Below are positions 9,394 to 18,800 of a stretch of 64,000 bases of DNA, piece by piece. Position numbers and translations under genes: made by a program. Each line of letters opens with the position of its first letter. The first letter of the stretch is position 1. Under the pieces are notes generated by a model. The model was not told where the DNA came from. It did no database searches and saw only the letters and a program-made list of their open reading frames with translations. The stretch is from Enterocola sp045611845 (GTDB lineage Bacteria; Bacteroidota; Bacteroidia; Bacteroidales; Paludibacteraceae). The stretch covers positions 1 to 64,000 of the forward strand of contig JAZKXZ010000018.1 in the NCBI GenBank assembly GCA_045611845.1. The letters are read 5' to 3'.

Positions 9394-10107
9394 TTAGAAT
9401 TTATACTCAATATTGTCTATACAACAATAAGTTGGAGTATTTATACCCCATTCAGCCTTGTCGGTGCCGTCTATAGATATTTCTATCTTATAAACTTTAT
9501 CGCCTAAAGAAGTAAGAGATACAGTTTCCCAAGAGGTAGAAATATAAGATTTTCCATCACGGAAGTCTGCCAAATAATGTTCCACTTCACCAAGTTTATT
9601 CCCATTAATATCAAAGCCTGTAAAAATAACTTTGTGCCAGTCTCCATCTGTGAATGCACGAGCAGCACCTATACCATCGTCGCCAACTTTAATAGCCCAA
9701 TATGCGTATGTAGAAATGGCCACGTCGATGCCATTGACTGTTGTTTCGCTTGGAAGAGTAAAATAAGCATAGTTATTGCCTAATCCTGCATTGTACTCAG
9801 AATAATGTACCACAGCAAAGTTGCCACTTGTGGTAGGCATAGCACTGTATTGGTTTAAAAAACCTGGGGTAACCTTGTCGTTTAGATTTGAAGGATATAT
9901 ACCACCATCTGAATATCCACCAAACTCTGGCACCCATTGAGAGTAAAATGTTACATCACCAGATACAAAAGAACCATTTAATTCTGCATCTAAATAGCCA
10001 GCTTCTGGTAAAATTATTTCATTAAAATCTGCAATTTTATAAAGACTTGTAGGCTGACAAGCCACCATCATTACTATTAAGGAAGCTAGAGTAATAAGTT
10101 TTTTCAT
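9394..10107 (-). CDS. DUF4465-type lipoprotein
   Basis: This 237-residue protein has a short lipoprotein signal ending in VMMVAC, so Cys17 is the likely lipidation site. The rest reads as an all-beta domain resembling DUF4465: a GGxYSDGG-like segment near residue 65, then FAVVHYSEYNAG, NGIDVAISTYAYWAI, and the C-terminal WETVSLTSLGDKVYKIEISIDGTD strand pattern. DUF4465 proteins are secreted or surface proteins of unknown function; a carbohydrate-binding-like fold is only a guess. It starts 4 bp after the AGCS symporter stop and is the last gene before a strong terminator, so it is probably the distal gene of the manC operon. Confidence 0.75.
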   Translation of the reverse strand: MKKLITLASLIVMMVACQPTSLYKIADFNEIILPEAGYLDAELNGSFVSGDVTFYSQWVPEFGGYSDGGIYPSNLNDKVTPGFLNQYSAMPTTSGNFAVVHYSEYNAGLGNNYAYFTLPSETTVNGIDVAISTYAYWAIKVGDDGIGAARAFTDGDWHKVIFTGFDINGNKLGEVEHYLADFRDGKSYISTSWETVSLTSLGDKVYKIEISIDGTDKAEWGINTPTYCCIDNIEYKF

Positions 10108-10111
10108 AGTT

Positions 10112-11485
10112 CTAATGTTCTATTGTTGGATCGTATTCGTTTATTCTATCTTTGTTTAAATATTTCTTTGTTTCAGAAGCCACGACTCCACTTAGCAATA
10201 GTAGCGAGATAATATTTGGAATAGCCATAAGGGCGTTAGCACAGTCGGAAAACACCCACACAAGGTCTAGTTTTGCCACGCAACCAATAAAGATGGCTAT
10301 AGACCAAATTATTCTAAAATAGACTAATACCTTTTTGCCACCGATGTATTCAAGGCAACGTTCGGCATAGTAAGACCAACCTAAAATGGTTGAAAACACA
10401 AATGTAAACAGAGCCACTGTAAGTAGAGGACCACCCCAAGCATGAAGTTTGGTGAAAGCAAGGTTGGTGAGTTTTGCACCATCGTGGAAGTTGATGTCTG
10501 GATAAACTATCACACTAGTTACAAGCACGATACCTGTTAATGCACAGATAATAACGGTGTCCCAAAATGTAGCAGAGGAAGCAATAAGCGCTTGTTTCAC
10601 AGAGTTTTCGGTGCGAGCAGCCGCAGAGACAATAGGAGCAGAACCAAGACCAGACTCGTTAGAGAAAAGTCCACGAGAAATGCCATAACGCATTGCAAGC
10701 ATAATGCCACCACCAGTGAAGCCACCAGCAATAGCATCCTTTGTAAATGCATATTTAAAGATATACTCAATAGCAGTGCCCACATATTGATAGTTTACAA
10801 TAAGAATAGCCACACAACCTATAATGTATATCACAGCCATAAATGGCACAAACACTTCACATACACGAGCAAGCCATTTGATACCACCAAAAGTGATGAA
10901 ACCAATAAGCACAGCCATCACAATACCTGTAATATAAGGAGAAACACCAAAGTTTTCGTTAAGAAGCACAGACACAGAGTTGGCTTGGTTCATATTACCA
11001 ATACCAAACGCTGCAGCAATGGTTGTAACACAGAAGAATATAGCCAAAGGCTTCATTTTAAGAGCCTTTTCTAGCACCACCATTGGACCACCTATCATAG
11101 TGCCACTCTCTGTTTTATAACGGTATTTCACAGAAAGAAGTGACTCTGCATACTTAGTAGCAATGCCAAACACACCGGTGAGCCAGCACCAAAACACTGC
11201 GCCCGGACCACCAAGAGCAATAGCCGTGCCCACACCAATAATGTTGCCAGTGCCCACTGTAGCAGCCATTGCCACCATAAGAGCACTAAAATTACTAATA
11301 TCACCACCAGCCTTGCTACCACTAAGAGTCATTTTTATGGCAGAGCCTATATGACGTTGCACCACACCTGTTCTAAAAGTTAAAAACAAGTGCGTACCAA
11401 ACAATAGGACAATCATAGGTACTCCCCAAAGAAAGCCACTAAAATCTGATAAAACATTAAGGAAAAACTCTTGTATCTCAGCCAT
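10112..11485 (-). CDS. Sodium:alanine/glycine symporter (AGCS family)
   Basis: This 457-residue inner-membrane protein has about ten hydrophobic segments and the family signature around residues 75-110 (AMAATVGTGNIIGVGTAIA, then GGPGAVFWCW). AGCS transporters import alanine or glycine with sodium. The GFTGGGIMLAMRYGISRGLFSNESGLGSAPI block at about residues 255-285 is also typical. The gene overlaps lptB by 8 bp and is followed after 4 bp by the DUF4465 lipoprotein, which implies translational coupling in an operon. The exact amino-acid substrate is not visible from sequence. Confidence 0.92.
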   Translation of the reverse strand: MAEIQEFFLNVLSDFSGFLWGVPMIVLLFGTHLFLTFRTGVVQRHIGSAIKMTLSGSKAGGDISNFSALMVAMAATVGTGNIIGVGTAIALGGPGAVFWCWLTGVFGIATKYAESLLSVKYRYKTESGTMIGGPMVVLEKALKMKPLAIFFCVTTIAAAFGIGNMNQANSVSVLLNENFGVSPYITGIVMAVLIGFITFGGIKWLARVCEVFVPFMAVIYIIGCVAILIVNYQYVGTAIEYIFKYAFTKDAIAGGFTGGGIMLAMRYGISRGLFSNESGLGSAPIVSAAARTENSVKQALIASSATFWDTVIICALTGIVLVTSVIVYPDINFHDGAKLTNLAFTKLHAWGGPLLTVALFTFVFSTILGWSYYAERCLEYIGGKKVLVYFRIIWSIAIFIGCVAKLDLVWVFSDCANALMAIPNIISLLLLSGVVASETKKYLNKDRINEYDPTIEH

Positions 11486-12227
11486 TTACCTTACGAAGTT
11501 CAAAGTTGGTTCCTAGATATTTTTCACGAACCACAGGGTTTTCGGCTAGTTCTTCTGCAGTGCCCCAGAACATAATCTTGCCCTCAAAAAGCATATAAGC
11601 ACGGTCTGTAATACTTAGAGTTTCGTGCACATTGTGGTCGGTAATAAGGATACCAATATTTTTATCTTTAAGTTTAGCTACAATATTCTGAATATCTTCC
11701 ACCGCAATAGGGTCTACACCAGCAAAAGGCTCGTCGAGCATAATAAACTTAGGCTCAATAGCAAGACAACGAGCTATCTCGCAACGGCGACGTTCACCAC
11801 CAGAAAGCTGCGAACCAAGACTCTTACGCACCTTTGCAAGGTGAAACTCCTCTATAAGAGACTCAAGTTTTTCCTTTTGATACTCCTTAGAGAAATTTGT
11901 CATTTCAAGCACAGCCTTAATATTGTTTTCCACAGACATATCACGGAAAACAGAAGCCTCTTGTGCCAAATAACCGATACCAATTTGCGCACGGCGATAT
12001 ACAGGATATTTAGAAATATCTAAATCGTTAAGAAAGATTTTTCCCGCATTAGGTTTCACAAGACCAGTTGTCATATAGAAAGTAGTGGTTTTACCAGCAC
12101 CATTAGGTCCTAGTAGCCCCACAATTTCGCCTTGAGTCACATTAATAGAAACATCATTTACAACAGTACGTTTACCATAACGTTTCACTAAATGCTCCGT
12201 GCGGAGAATCATCTTTTCTTCACTCAT
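11478..12227 (-). CDS. lptB: LPS export ABC transporter ATP-binding protein LptB
   Basis: This 249-residue ABC ATPase has Walker A GPNGAGKT at about residues 39-46, signature LSGGERRRCEIARCLA at about 140, and Walker B FIMLDEPFAGVDP at about 160. The closely spaced GERRR form and the total length are typical of LptB, the cytoplasmic ATPase that powers lipopolysaccharide extraction with LptFG. The gene sits 6 bp downstream of manC and overlaps the AGCS symporter. Linkage to manC (sugar nucleotide supply) suits an envelope role. Confidence 0.94.
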   Translation of the reverse strand: MSEEKMILRTEHLVKRYGKRTVVNDVSINVTQGEIVGLLGPNGAGKTTTFYMTTGLVKPNAGKIFLNDLDISKYPVYRRAQIGIGYLAQEASVFRDMSVENNIKAVLEMTNFSKEYQKEKLESLIEEFHLAKVRKSLGSQLSGGERRRCEIARCLAIEPKFIMLDEPFAGVDPIAVEDIQNIVAKLKDKNIGILITDHNVHETLSITDRAYMLFEGKIMFWGTAEELAENPVVREKYLGTNFELRKVNG

Positions 12228-12233
12228 AGTTCT

Positions 12234-13316
12234 TTAAATAAAGTTTTCGTTGTCTTCTAGCATACTCACGTCGTTTACAAACTGACGAATACGTTGCTCA
12301 TCAGAAGCCTTGCAAATAAGTAGAGTATTGTCTGATTCTACTACGATATATCCCTCAAGACCTTGCACCACAGCAAGTTTTCCCTCAGGAAGCACAATAA
12401 TATTATCGTTGCTATCGTATGTAAGACCTTTACATTTTAAAATAACATTGCCATTTTCGTCGCCTTCGGTAATGTCTTTAAGAGCACCCCAAGTACCCAT
12501 ATCAGACCAACCATAGTCGCCAGAAAGCATATACACCTCGCGAGCGTGCTCCATAATACCATAGTCGATAGAGATATTTTGGCAAGTAGGGAAAATTTCA
12601 TCAATAAATGATTGTTCCTCTTCGGTGTTCATTTTGTCCATACCAGACTCAAATTTTTGAGAAATCTCTGGAAGGAATTCTCTAAACGCTGCGTCGATAG
12701 TTTTAAGACTCCACATAAACACACCAGAGTTCCAGAAAAACTCACCAGAGTTTACAAACACCTTAGCAAGCTCAAGGTTTGGTTTTTCGGTGAAAGTTTT
12801 CACAGGTTTGAAGTCGCCCTCAGCATCCACAATAGCTTGAATATAGCCATAGCCAGTTTCTGGACGATTTGGTTTAATACCAAGAGTAAGTAAGCTATTA
12901 GACTGAGAAACAAAGTTAAGACCACGCTCAATAGCATTCAAGAACTCCATTTCCTTGGTAATAAGGTGGTCTGAAGGTGCTACTACCATATTTGCATTTG
13001 GATTGATAGCCTTAATGTGGCTCATAGCATACGCAATACATGGCGCTGTGTTTCTACGGCAAGGTTCAAGAAGGATTTGACTTGGCTTAATGATAGGAAG
13101 TTGTTCCATAATCAAGTCCTTGTATGCTGCATTACTTACTATAATAATATTAGAAGCAGGAATAACCTTTGCGAAACGGTCAAACGTCATTTGAAGAAGA
13201 GAACGACCAGTTCCGAAAAAGTCTAGAAATTGTTTAGGTTTATTGTTTCGTGAAAATGGCCAGAAACGGCTTCCTACACCACCTGCCATTATCACACAAA
13301 AATTATTGTAATCCAT
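12234..13316 (-). CDS. manC: Mannose-1-phosphate guanylyltransferase
   Basis: The 360-residue single-domain nucleotidyltransferase makes GDP-mannose from mannose-1-phosphate and GTP. The N-terminal signature GGVGSRFWPFSRNNKPKQF at residues 12-30 binds nucleotide. The later motifs VAPSDH (about 113), FTEKPN (about 175) and a FWNSGVFMW stretch (about 194) are typical of the family. There is no C-terminal isomerase domain, so it is the short ManC form. It is the first gene of a tight operon with lptB. A TACCTTTG box lies on the minus strand at 13345-13338. Confidence 0.93.
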   Translation of the reverse strand: MDYNNFCVIMAGGVGSRFWPFSRNNKPKQFLDFFGTGRSLLQMTFDRFAKVIPASNIIIVSNAAYKDLIMEQLPIIKPSQILLEPCRRNTAPCIAYAMSHIKAINPNANMVVAPSDHLITKEMEFLNAIERGLNFVSQSNSLLTLGIKPNRPETGYGYIQAIVDAEGDFKPVKTFTEKPNLELAKVFVNSGEFFWNSGVFMWSLKTIDAAFREFLPEISQKFESGMDKMNTEEEQSFIDEIFPTCQNISIDYGIMEHAREVYMLSGDYGWSDMGTWGALKDITEGDENGNVILKCKGLTYDSNDNIIVLPEGKLAVVQGLEGYIVVESDNTLLICKASDEQRIRQFVNDVSMLEDNENFI

Positions 13317-13337
13317 AAATATTTGATTTTATTTGGG

Positions 13338-13345
13338 CAAAGGTA
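13338..13345 (-). promoter_or_regulatory. -7 box of the manC promoter
   Basis: TACCTTTG on the minus strand lies 21 nt before the manC start. A CAAA (TTTG) lies at 13362-13365, a spacing of 16 nt that is shorter than usual, so the -33 assignment is weak. The tRNA promoter diverges from the same intergenic region. Confidence 0.45.
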
Positions 13346-13369
13346 ACAAAAAGAATTTATGCAAAAAAA

Positions 13370-13401
13370 TTTTCATATCTAAAAAAGAATAATTACCTTT
13401 G
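13370..13401 (+). promoter_or_regulatory. Promoter of tRNA-Leu
   Basis: TACCTTTG at 13394-13401 matches TAnnTTTG, with a T-rich -33 (TTTT) 20 nt upstream at 13370-13373. It lies 29 nt before the mature tRNA. Confidence 0.55.
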
Positions 13402-13430
13402 CCGTGCTTTTAAAACAAAGCGCCATACCT

Positions 13431-13517
13431 GCCCAGATGGCGGAATCGGTAGACGCGCTGGTCTCAAACACCAGTGGATTCACTTCCATCCCGGTTCGAT
13501 CCCGGGTCTGGGTACCA
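13431..13517 (+). tRNA. tRNA-Leu (anticodon CAA)
   Basis: A class II tRNA with acceptor GCCCAGA/TCTGGGT, discriminator A and encoded CCA (13515-13517). The anticodon stem is CTGGT/ACCAG around the loop CTCAAAC, giving anticodon CAA for UUG codons. The variable arm (TGGATTCACTTCCA) is long, as expected for leucine. The T-arm contains GGTTCGATCC. A promoter and terminator flank it, so it is a single-gene unit. Confidence 0.97.
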
Positions 13518-13518
13518 C

Positions 13519-13557
13519 AAAGGCTGATAATCGTGAGATTATCGGCCTTTTTTATTT
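13519..13557 (+). terminator. Terminator of tRNA-Leu
   Basis: AAAGGCTGATAAT and ATTATCGGCCTTT form a stem with one G-T pair around a short loop, followed by a T-rich run. It begins 2 nt after the CCA end. Confidence 0.88.
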
Positions 13558-13578
13558 TTGGCAACATTACCGTGTTTT

Positions 13579-15000
13579 TTATTTAAACAAATCATCAAGT
13601 TTTACCTCCGACTGGATTGTATTCCAATATGCATTGTGCTTCACGCCAAAAGAAGTTACCATGGTTATATGCACAGATTTTTTAGTTTTAGTCTGCTCCT
13701 TAAAAATCTCTCTTCTCTCACGTAGCCATGCATCATAATCTTGTGTTATTGCATATTCACTATTAGAATATTTCATCTCACACAAGTTTATTATACCATC
13801 TTTTCTATCTATTACCAAGTCTATCTGAACTCCTTTATTTTCTCCTTCCGCTACTCTTTGATAAACAGAACACTCCGTTGAAACACCACTTATACCTAAA
13901 GCCGTTTTAATCTGCGGAATATGCCACAAACACAATCTTTCAAAGGCAAGACCCGCCCAGTTATGATGAATAGGAGAATCTACATTGTAAGTCCAAAATC
14001 TATCCTCATGCGATTTATTTTCTTGCACAAACTTCAGATAAAACAATGTGAAATTGTCGATTAATCGATAAGTTAACTCATTTCTACGTTTGCCAAAATT
14101 ATTGTATGATTTTATAAAACCACTCTGCTCTAGTTCTGTCAACATACGTTTAAACACAGTATTATTAGATAGTTTTGTCGCTTTAAGAATTTCTTCTCTT
14201 GTCATTCCAGACTTCTTACTTCCTAAGGCCTTAATAATAGCTATATAATTTTCTGGACGTTTGAAAATAGACGCATAAAGTGCCTCAAATTCATTTTTAA
14301 ACGGCGCATTGTCATAGAAAAACAACCTATCTATATTTTGCGACAAGCTCTCCCCTTTTCTAATAAAACTCCAATAAAAAGGAACACCACCCATAATCAT
14401 ATAAGCCTCTGCAATATCTTTCCTAGAAAGTTCAATATTTGAAGCCCTTAAATACTCCTCGCACACACCAAGAGAAAATGGCAATAATTTTATCTGTTCT
14501 GTAACACGATTGTACAATCCACCCGTATTGTTTATAATATTGTCCATTACCCACGATGTAGAACTACAACAAGTAATTAACACTACATCTTCTCTAGCAC
14601 TAGCAAAACTATTCCAAAAATATTCCAACGCACTTAAAAAGTCGCTTTGCTTAGTATCCAACCAAGAGAGTTCGTCTAGGAATATCACTTTTTTATTTTT
14701 GCTTTGTGTTTTATCTATCAACACAGACAACAGATTAAAGGCTTCAAACCAATCATTAGGTTTCTTATTGTCTTTTGCCAATCCGTATGTTAACAAAGAA
14801 TTATAAAACTGTTTCAACTGAACAGATTTACCTACCTTTGCCACACCAGTATGAAAGAACGTAAAATAAGGTTGAAGTGTCTGCCTTATCAAATACGTCT
14901 TGCCTACACGTCTACGACCATAAACCACACAAAACTGACTCTCAGATTTTTCCAATAAACCTAACAATATTGATTGTTCATTATCTCTTCCTATTAACAT
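13579..15000 (-). CDS. AAA ATPase with C-terminal PD-(D/E)xK-like (DUF234) domain
   Basis: The 473-residue protein opens with a P-loop GRRRVGKT at residues 28-35 and Walker B VIFLDEL at about 105. A winged-helix-like middle (MTREEILKATKLSNNTVFKRML at about 265) follows. The C-terminal part contains the nuclease-like pattern QIDLVIDRKDGI...CEMKYS at about 400-420. This matches the archaeal-type ATPase/DUF234 family common in Bacteroidetes, whose role is unknown; involvement in DNA or defence is inference. It stands alone, with its own promoter and a tandem palindromic repeat upstream. Confidence 0.85.
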   Translation of the reverse strand: MLIGRDNEQSILLGLLEKSESQFCVVYGRRRVGKTYLIRQTLQPYFTFFHTGVAKVGKSVQLKQFYNSLLTYGLAKDNKKPNDWFEAFNLLSVLIDKTQSKNKKVIFLDELSWLDTKQSDFLSALEYFWNSFASAREDVVLITCCSSTSWVMDNIINNTGGLYNRVTEQIKLLPFSLGVCEEYLRASNIELSRKDIAEAYMIMGGVPFYWSFIRKGESLSQNIDRLFFYDNAPFKNEFEALYASIFKRPENYIAIIKALGSKKSGMTREEILKATKLSNNTVFKRMLTELEQSGFIKSYNNFGKRRNELTYRLIDNFTLFYLKFVQENKSHEDRFWTYNVDSPIHHNWAGLAFERLCLWHIPQIKTALGISGVSTECSVYQRVAEGENKGVQIDLVIDRKDGIINLCEMKYSNSEYAITQDYDAWLRERREIFKEQTKTKKSVHITMVTSFGVKHNAYWNTIQSEVKLDDLFK

Positions 15001-15019
15001 AAGTGCTAAATTTTTTTTG

Positions 15020-15050
15020 TAAAGATATAAATTCTATCTCAATCTGCAAA
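15020..15050 (-). promoter_or_regulatory. Promoter of the DUF234 ATPase
   Basis: On the minus strand TTTG (15050-15047), a 19-nt spacer, and TATCTTTA (15027-15020) match the Bacteroidetes promoter except for the final base. The start codon is 20 nt downstream. Confidence 0.6.
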
Positions 15051-15062
15051 TATTAATTACGC

Positions 15063-15188
15063 AAAAGTGTGAAATGCCCCTTGTTTTTGCCTACCATTTC
15101 ACACTTTTGGAGCGATTTTGAACGGAAAAGTGTGAAATGCCCCCTATTTTTGCCGAGCATTTCACACTTTTGGAACGATTTTGAACGG
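15063..15188. repeat. Two tandem 63-bp repeats, each with a long palindrome
   Basis: Copy 1 is 15063-15125 and copy 2 is 15126-15188, differing at only a handful of bases; a partial third copy (AAAACTGT) follows. Each copy has the inverted pair AAAAGTGTGAAATG and CATTTCACACTTTT around a 16-nt CCCC-rich loop. The unit length is 21 codons, so an open frame runs through both copies in the plus direction (start at 15069). I judge the repeat non-coding, because the sequence is dominated by the palindrome. It lies upstream of the DUF234 ATPase promoter. Confidence 0.8.
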
Positions 15189-15241
15189 AAAACTGTACAT
15201 TCATATCGTGCTATGTACGACTATAAAGACATAAAACAAAC

Positions 15242-15272
15242 AAAGGAACCCAATGTAAATTGAAGTTCCTTT
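15242..15272 (-). terminator. Terminator of cassette 1
   Basis: AAAGGAAC and GTTCCTTT form an 8-bp stem 28 bp after the stop codon of the cassette 1 C gene, with T-rich sequence following on the minus strand. Confidence 0.65.
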
Positions 15273-15300
15273 ATTTGTTCTATTATTTTGTTTCAATAGC

Positions 15301-15738
15301 TTAAAGAGTTTCTTCCTTGCGCTTTCTTCTTACCAATGCGTAAACCGCAATGAATGGAAGAAGCAATAGCGGGGTGCCTAGAGGAAGGGAAGCTGAGTTT
15401 AAACAATCTTGATAGTAGTTTAAACAATCTTGGTTATACTTTTGTGCACATTCTGTTAGGGTTTGTCCAAATATTTCTGGTATTTGTCCCATACAGCAAA
15501 GTGTACGTTCTTGTGAAACAGGAGGATTGTCATTACACGCACCGTCATAAGATTGAGAAGCCCCTAAATAACTTCCTGTAATTGTACTACTAGTACCTAT
15601 ACTAAATGTACTAAAACTATCATCAAAATCTACATCTGCAGTAGAACCCATATATGATGAAGTTGGAAGTGTTATAGCGAAAGCACAAGAGGCTACTACC
15701 CAAAATAATACACTTAGAATTAAATTTTTATTTTTCAT
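15301..15738 (-). CDS. Cassette 1 gene C: small Cys-rich exported protein with a C-terminal anchor-like signal
   Basis: The likely start is the ATG at 15738 (MKNKNLILSVLFWVVAS), which aligns with the other two C proteins; the longer frame from 15756 adds six unmatched residues. The protein has 145 residues. It has an N-terminal signal peptide ending near CAFA, a Cys-rich middle with a CC pair, and a tail with PLGTPLLLLPFIA, YAL and the basic end RRKRK. The tail resembles exosortase-type sorting signals in layout (short motif, hydrophobic helix, basic cluster) but does not carry the PEP or PID motifs I know. It lies 79 bp after gene B, with a hairpin between them. Function unknown. Confidence 0.7.
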   Translation of the reverse strand: MKNKNLILSVLFWVVASCAFAITLPTSSYMGSTADVDFDDSFSTFSIGTSSTITGSYLGASQSYDGACNDNPPVSQERTLCCMGQIPEIFGQTLTECAQKYNQDCLNYYQDCLNSASLPLGTPLLLLPFIAVYALVRRKRKEETL

Positions 15739-15763
15739 ATTGTCAAATTTTATCAAAATTATC

Positions 15764-15818
15764 AGGAATGTAGGCTAGGAATGTTTCCATTCCTAATTCC
15801 TAATTCCTCATTCCTAAT
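15764..15818. repeat. AATTAGGAATG repeats with hairpin between cassette 1 B and C genes
   Basis: AGGAATG (15777-15783) and CATTCCT (15788-15794) form a 7-bp hairpin with a 4-nt loop, followed by three further CCTAATT/CCTCATT units up to the B stop codon. Related units lie at 26007-26045 and 39927-39950. Confidence 0.6.
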
Positions 15819-18800
15819 TATTTCAAGATCACCTTTCCTGTTTTATTTGCTTTGTCAGTGATTACGTTTACTGTATAAACACCTTGTGCCACTGGAAGAC
15901 TTATTTCAATGTAGTTTCCTGACACTTTATACATTGCAGTTTTACCACTCATATCGTTGATGTAGATGTATTGAAGTTCCATATCAGTAGAACAACTTAC
16001 TACTACACCATTTGAGTTTCCAATAATAGATATACCACTATTTGCAAACTCTTCTTCCACTTCGGTAGAAACATCGCCACCTTCTTCGGTGTTGTCTTCT
16101 TCATCTTCAACATCTTCAGATAGATTTAAGAAGAAGCGACCTTCACAATCACCTACAGGTAGGTCAGACACTGTGCACACTTGACCAATAGATAGGTTAT
16201 AAGTTTCACCAGTTAGGCGGTCTTCAAGAATAACATCACCAAGACCTTCGCTATCTACATAAGAGAATCTTATAGTAGTGCCAGTTTGGCTAATGCGAAT
16301 ACCTAGAGGAATAGCTTCAGACATAGTAGGGATAGTTACCTCAGCCCATTTCTTATCGTAACGCATAATGTACATATCTGGAAGAGAAGCTTCCATAGAG
16401 TTGAATACCTTAGATGCGTCTGTACCATAGTTTGCTACATCTTCTTTAAGTTCATCTATTTCAATTTCAACATCGCTAGATGCATTAGATGTAATATTCT
16501 TAACATTGATACGGCAATATGGATCAACGATAGTAGCAGAACGTCTTGTAAGAGTATTTAAGAAATATTCCACAGGGATAACTAAATCGTCATTACCATT
16601 AGGTTGGAATACAAATCCATGTTGAGAAAGAATTGGAGTTGATGATTTCGCTTTCAATGTACCGAAAGATTTAGCCTCATAATCATAAATTTGTACTTTA
16701 CCCAAACCAGAGTTATCTAACTCATAAGCATCGATATTAGCAGGGTATGTATTACTAATTAATACCCATTCACCATTATTTAATCCTGTGTATGTAGGTA
16801 ATGCCTTTTCATTATAGAATCTACCTCTAAATGCATAGTCTTTGCTTACTGTTGCATCTTTTACCATACTTGGGTTTGGAGAAATGTATGCAAAGTGTAA
16901 TTCTGCAGGAAGCTTAAATGGACCATATTCATCAGGTATTTGCATAGCATATACTTCGTCATGTTTAAGTGAATCAGTAAGATCTGTAAATGTTAAGTCC
17001 CAACTTACTGTACCTTCGCCATCCACTAGAGCACGATGCATGTAAACGTGTGGCTCTTGGTTCTTAATGAAATAGTCACCAGAAAGAAGATTACGTGTTT
17101 GATTGTTTCCATCTGCATCTATTATTCTATTACCATTTTCATCTGTAGCAAATGGTTTAACTGTAGGGCCAACAAGTATCCATTCACTACGTGGAGAAAC
17201 AAATTGAGTAGAAGCAGAATCGTAGTAAGCAACCTTATTTCCATCAATAGTTTTCACTAAGTTTTCCACACCTATAATACCAGCACCATATTCAAGTTCA
17301 ATGTAGCTTGCATATTTACCGCTATTACCAGCATTTACTTGTTCTCTTTCTGGAACACCTATATCTCCATCTTTTACTTTAGATTCATTTTCACGATCTG
17401 TTGCGTCGAATGAAGAAGGAATTCTAGGCCATTTTCTACCACCTGCCACTTCTACAGTACCAATTTCTTCAATTACCACATGTAGATTTTCAGACAAACT
17501 TTCTACACAAGATACACGTTGACGTACTATCTTGCCATTATTTTCTGTTTCAAACTCCCAGTTGTTGCGGTCGTCCCATTTATTAGAAACACCTACCCAG
17601 TAGATTTTTTCTACATCTTTAGATTTACGTTGTTGGTATGCACCGTATGTCCAGCCTTTGCCATTACTTGGACGTACACCATCTAGGTATCTATCAGCAA
17701 GTAATTCATCTGCTTCAAACTTAATACCTGTAAATGCCACATCTGGAGCAACACCCAAGTTCAGTGAATCACCGCTAATGATTAGTGAAGCAGGACCAGA
17801 AGCTGTAGTAGCACATACTTGACCTTTTACGTTGATAAATGTATTATCACCACAACCAAAGGCGAATTTTGAAGGGTTATATCCTTTATCTTGGTCATAT
17901 TGACTCCAGAAGTTGTTTGGACAGAAGTTTTCATTCTTACTTAAATCATTTCCTAAGAATGCTTTAGTATTATTACTTCTACCTGGAGCATCTTTATCGT
18001 AGCTATAACAGTTGTTATATTTAAATTGGATAGTATTTAAATCAATATTTCCACTACCATTTACTATAGTATGTGTAAACTGTAAGAAGTCATATCCAGA
18101 AGCAGATGCTACTACATCATTTTCAGCAAAATAATATGTATTGTAGAAAATACCTATGTTACTTACAGGTTTGCCAAATTGTGCTACAAGACGCATTGCT
18201 GCAGGGAATTGGTCATTAGCACCTACAGTAAACTTGTTGGTATTCCAGAACACGTTGTTCATTACCAACATATTTTCTACTTCTTGTATCCACATAAGTG
18301 TAGCGTGGTCGCCACGGAAGTTGTTTTCAATGAACTTAATATTTTTACAATATAGAAGTTTCAATGAAGCACCCCAGTCTGGATCTGTACCATCAGCAGC
18401 TACAATTTCGAAGTCGTTGTTTTTAAATGTTACGCCATCGTAGTTTGAAAGGTGAGCACCGGTGAAACCATCAGAACCAATCATACAGTTTTGAACTAGA
18501 ATATTTGCATCAGTAAAGAAACCTTTAGCAATAGCTTCATTCCAGCCACCACCTGCATCAGCCACATTTATATCCATTTCAATAGCGTTGTCGCCAACTC
18601 CATTTGGATCTGAATAAATACATAGTGAGTCTAGTACAATGTTTTTACTATTACGTATCACAATGTGGTGCAACCATGGTTTAGCTATACTGTTTCCTGC
18701 TTTAATAGTTAAAGTATTCGCTCTATTAGTAGCAGTTTTATTAATATCTCTAATCAAGTTTGAGTTTACAGGCTTTGCATCACCAGAACGATTACCTACA

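Noticed and set aside
10592..11074. A 160-codon plus-strand frame opposite the AGCS symporter
   Set aside because: It is an antisense shadow of a clear transporter gene, with low-complexity His/Asn/Thr content and no promoter or homology.
13379..13567. A minus-strand frame across the tRNA-Leu gene
   Set aside because: It is the complement of a tRNA gene and its terminator, so it is not a protein gene.
15063..15188. CRISPR array
   Set aside because: The two repeats are directly abutting with no spacers and no cas genes are in the window.
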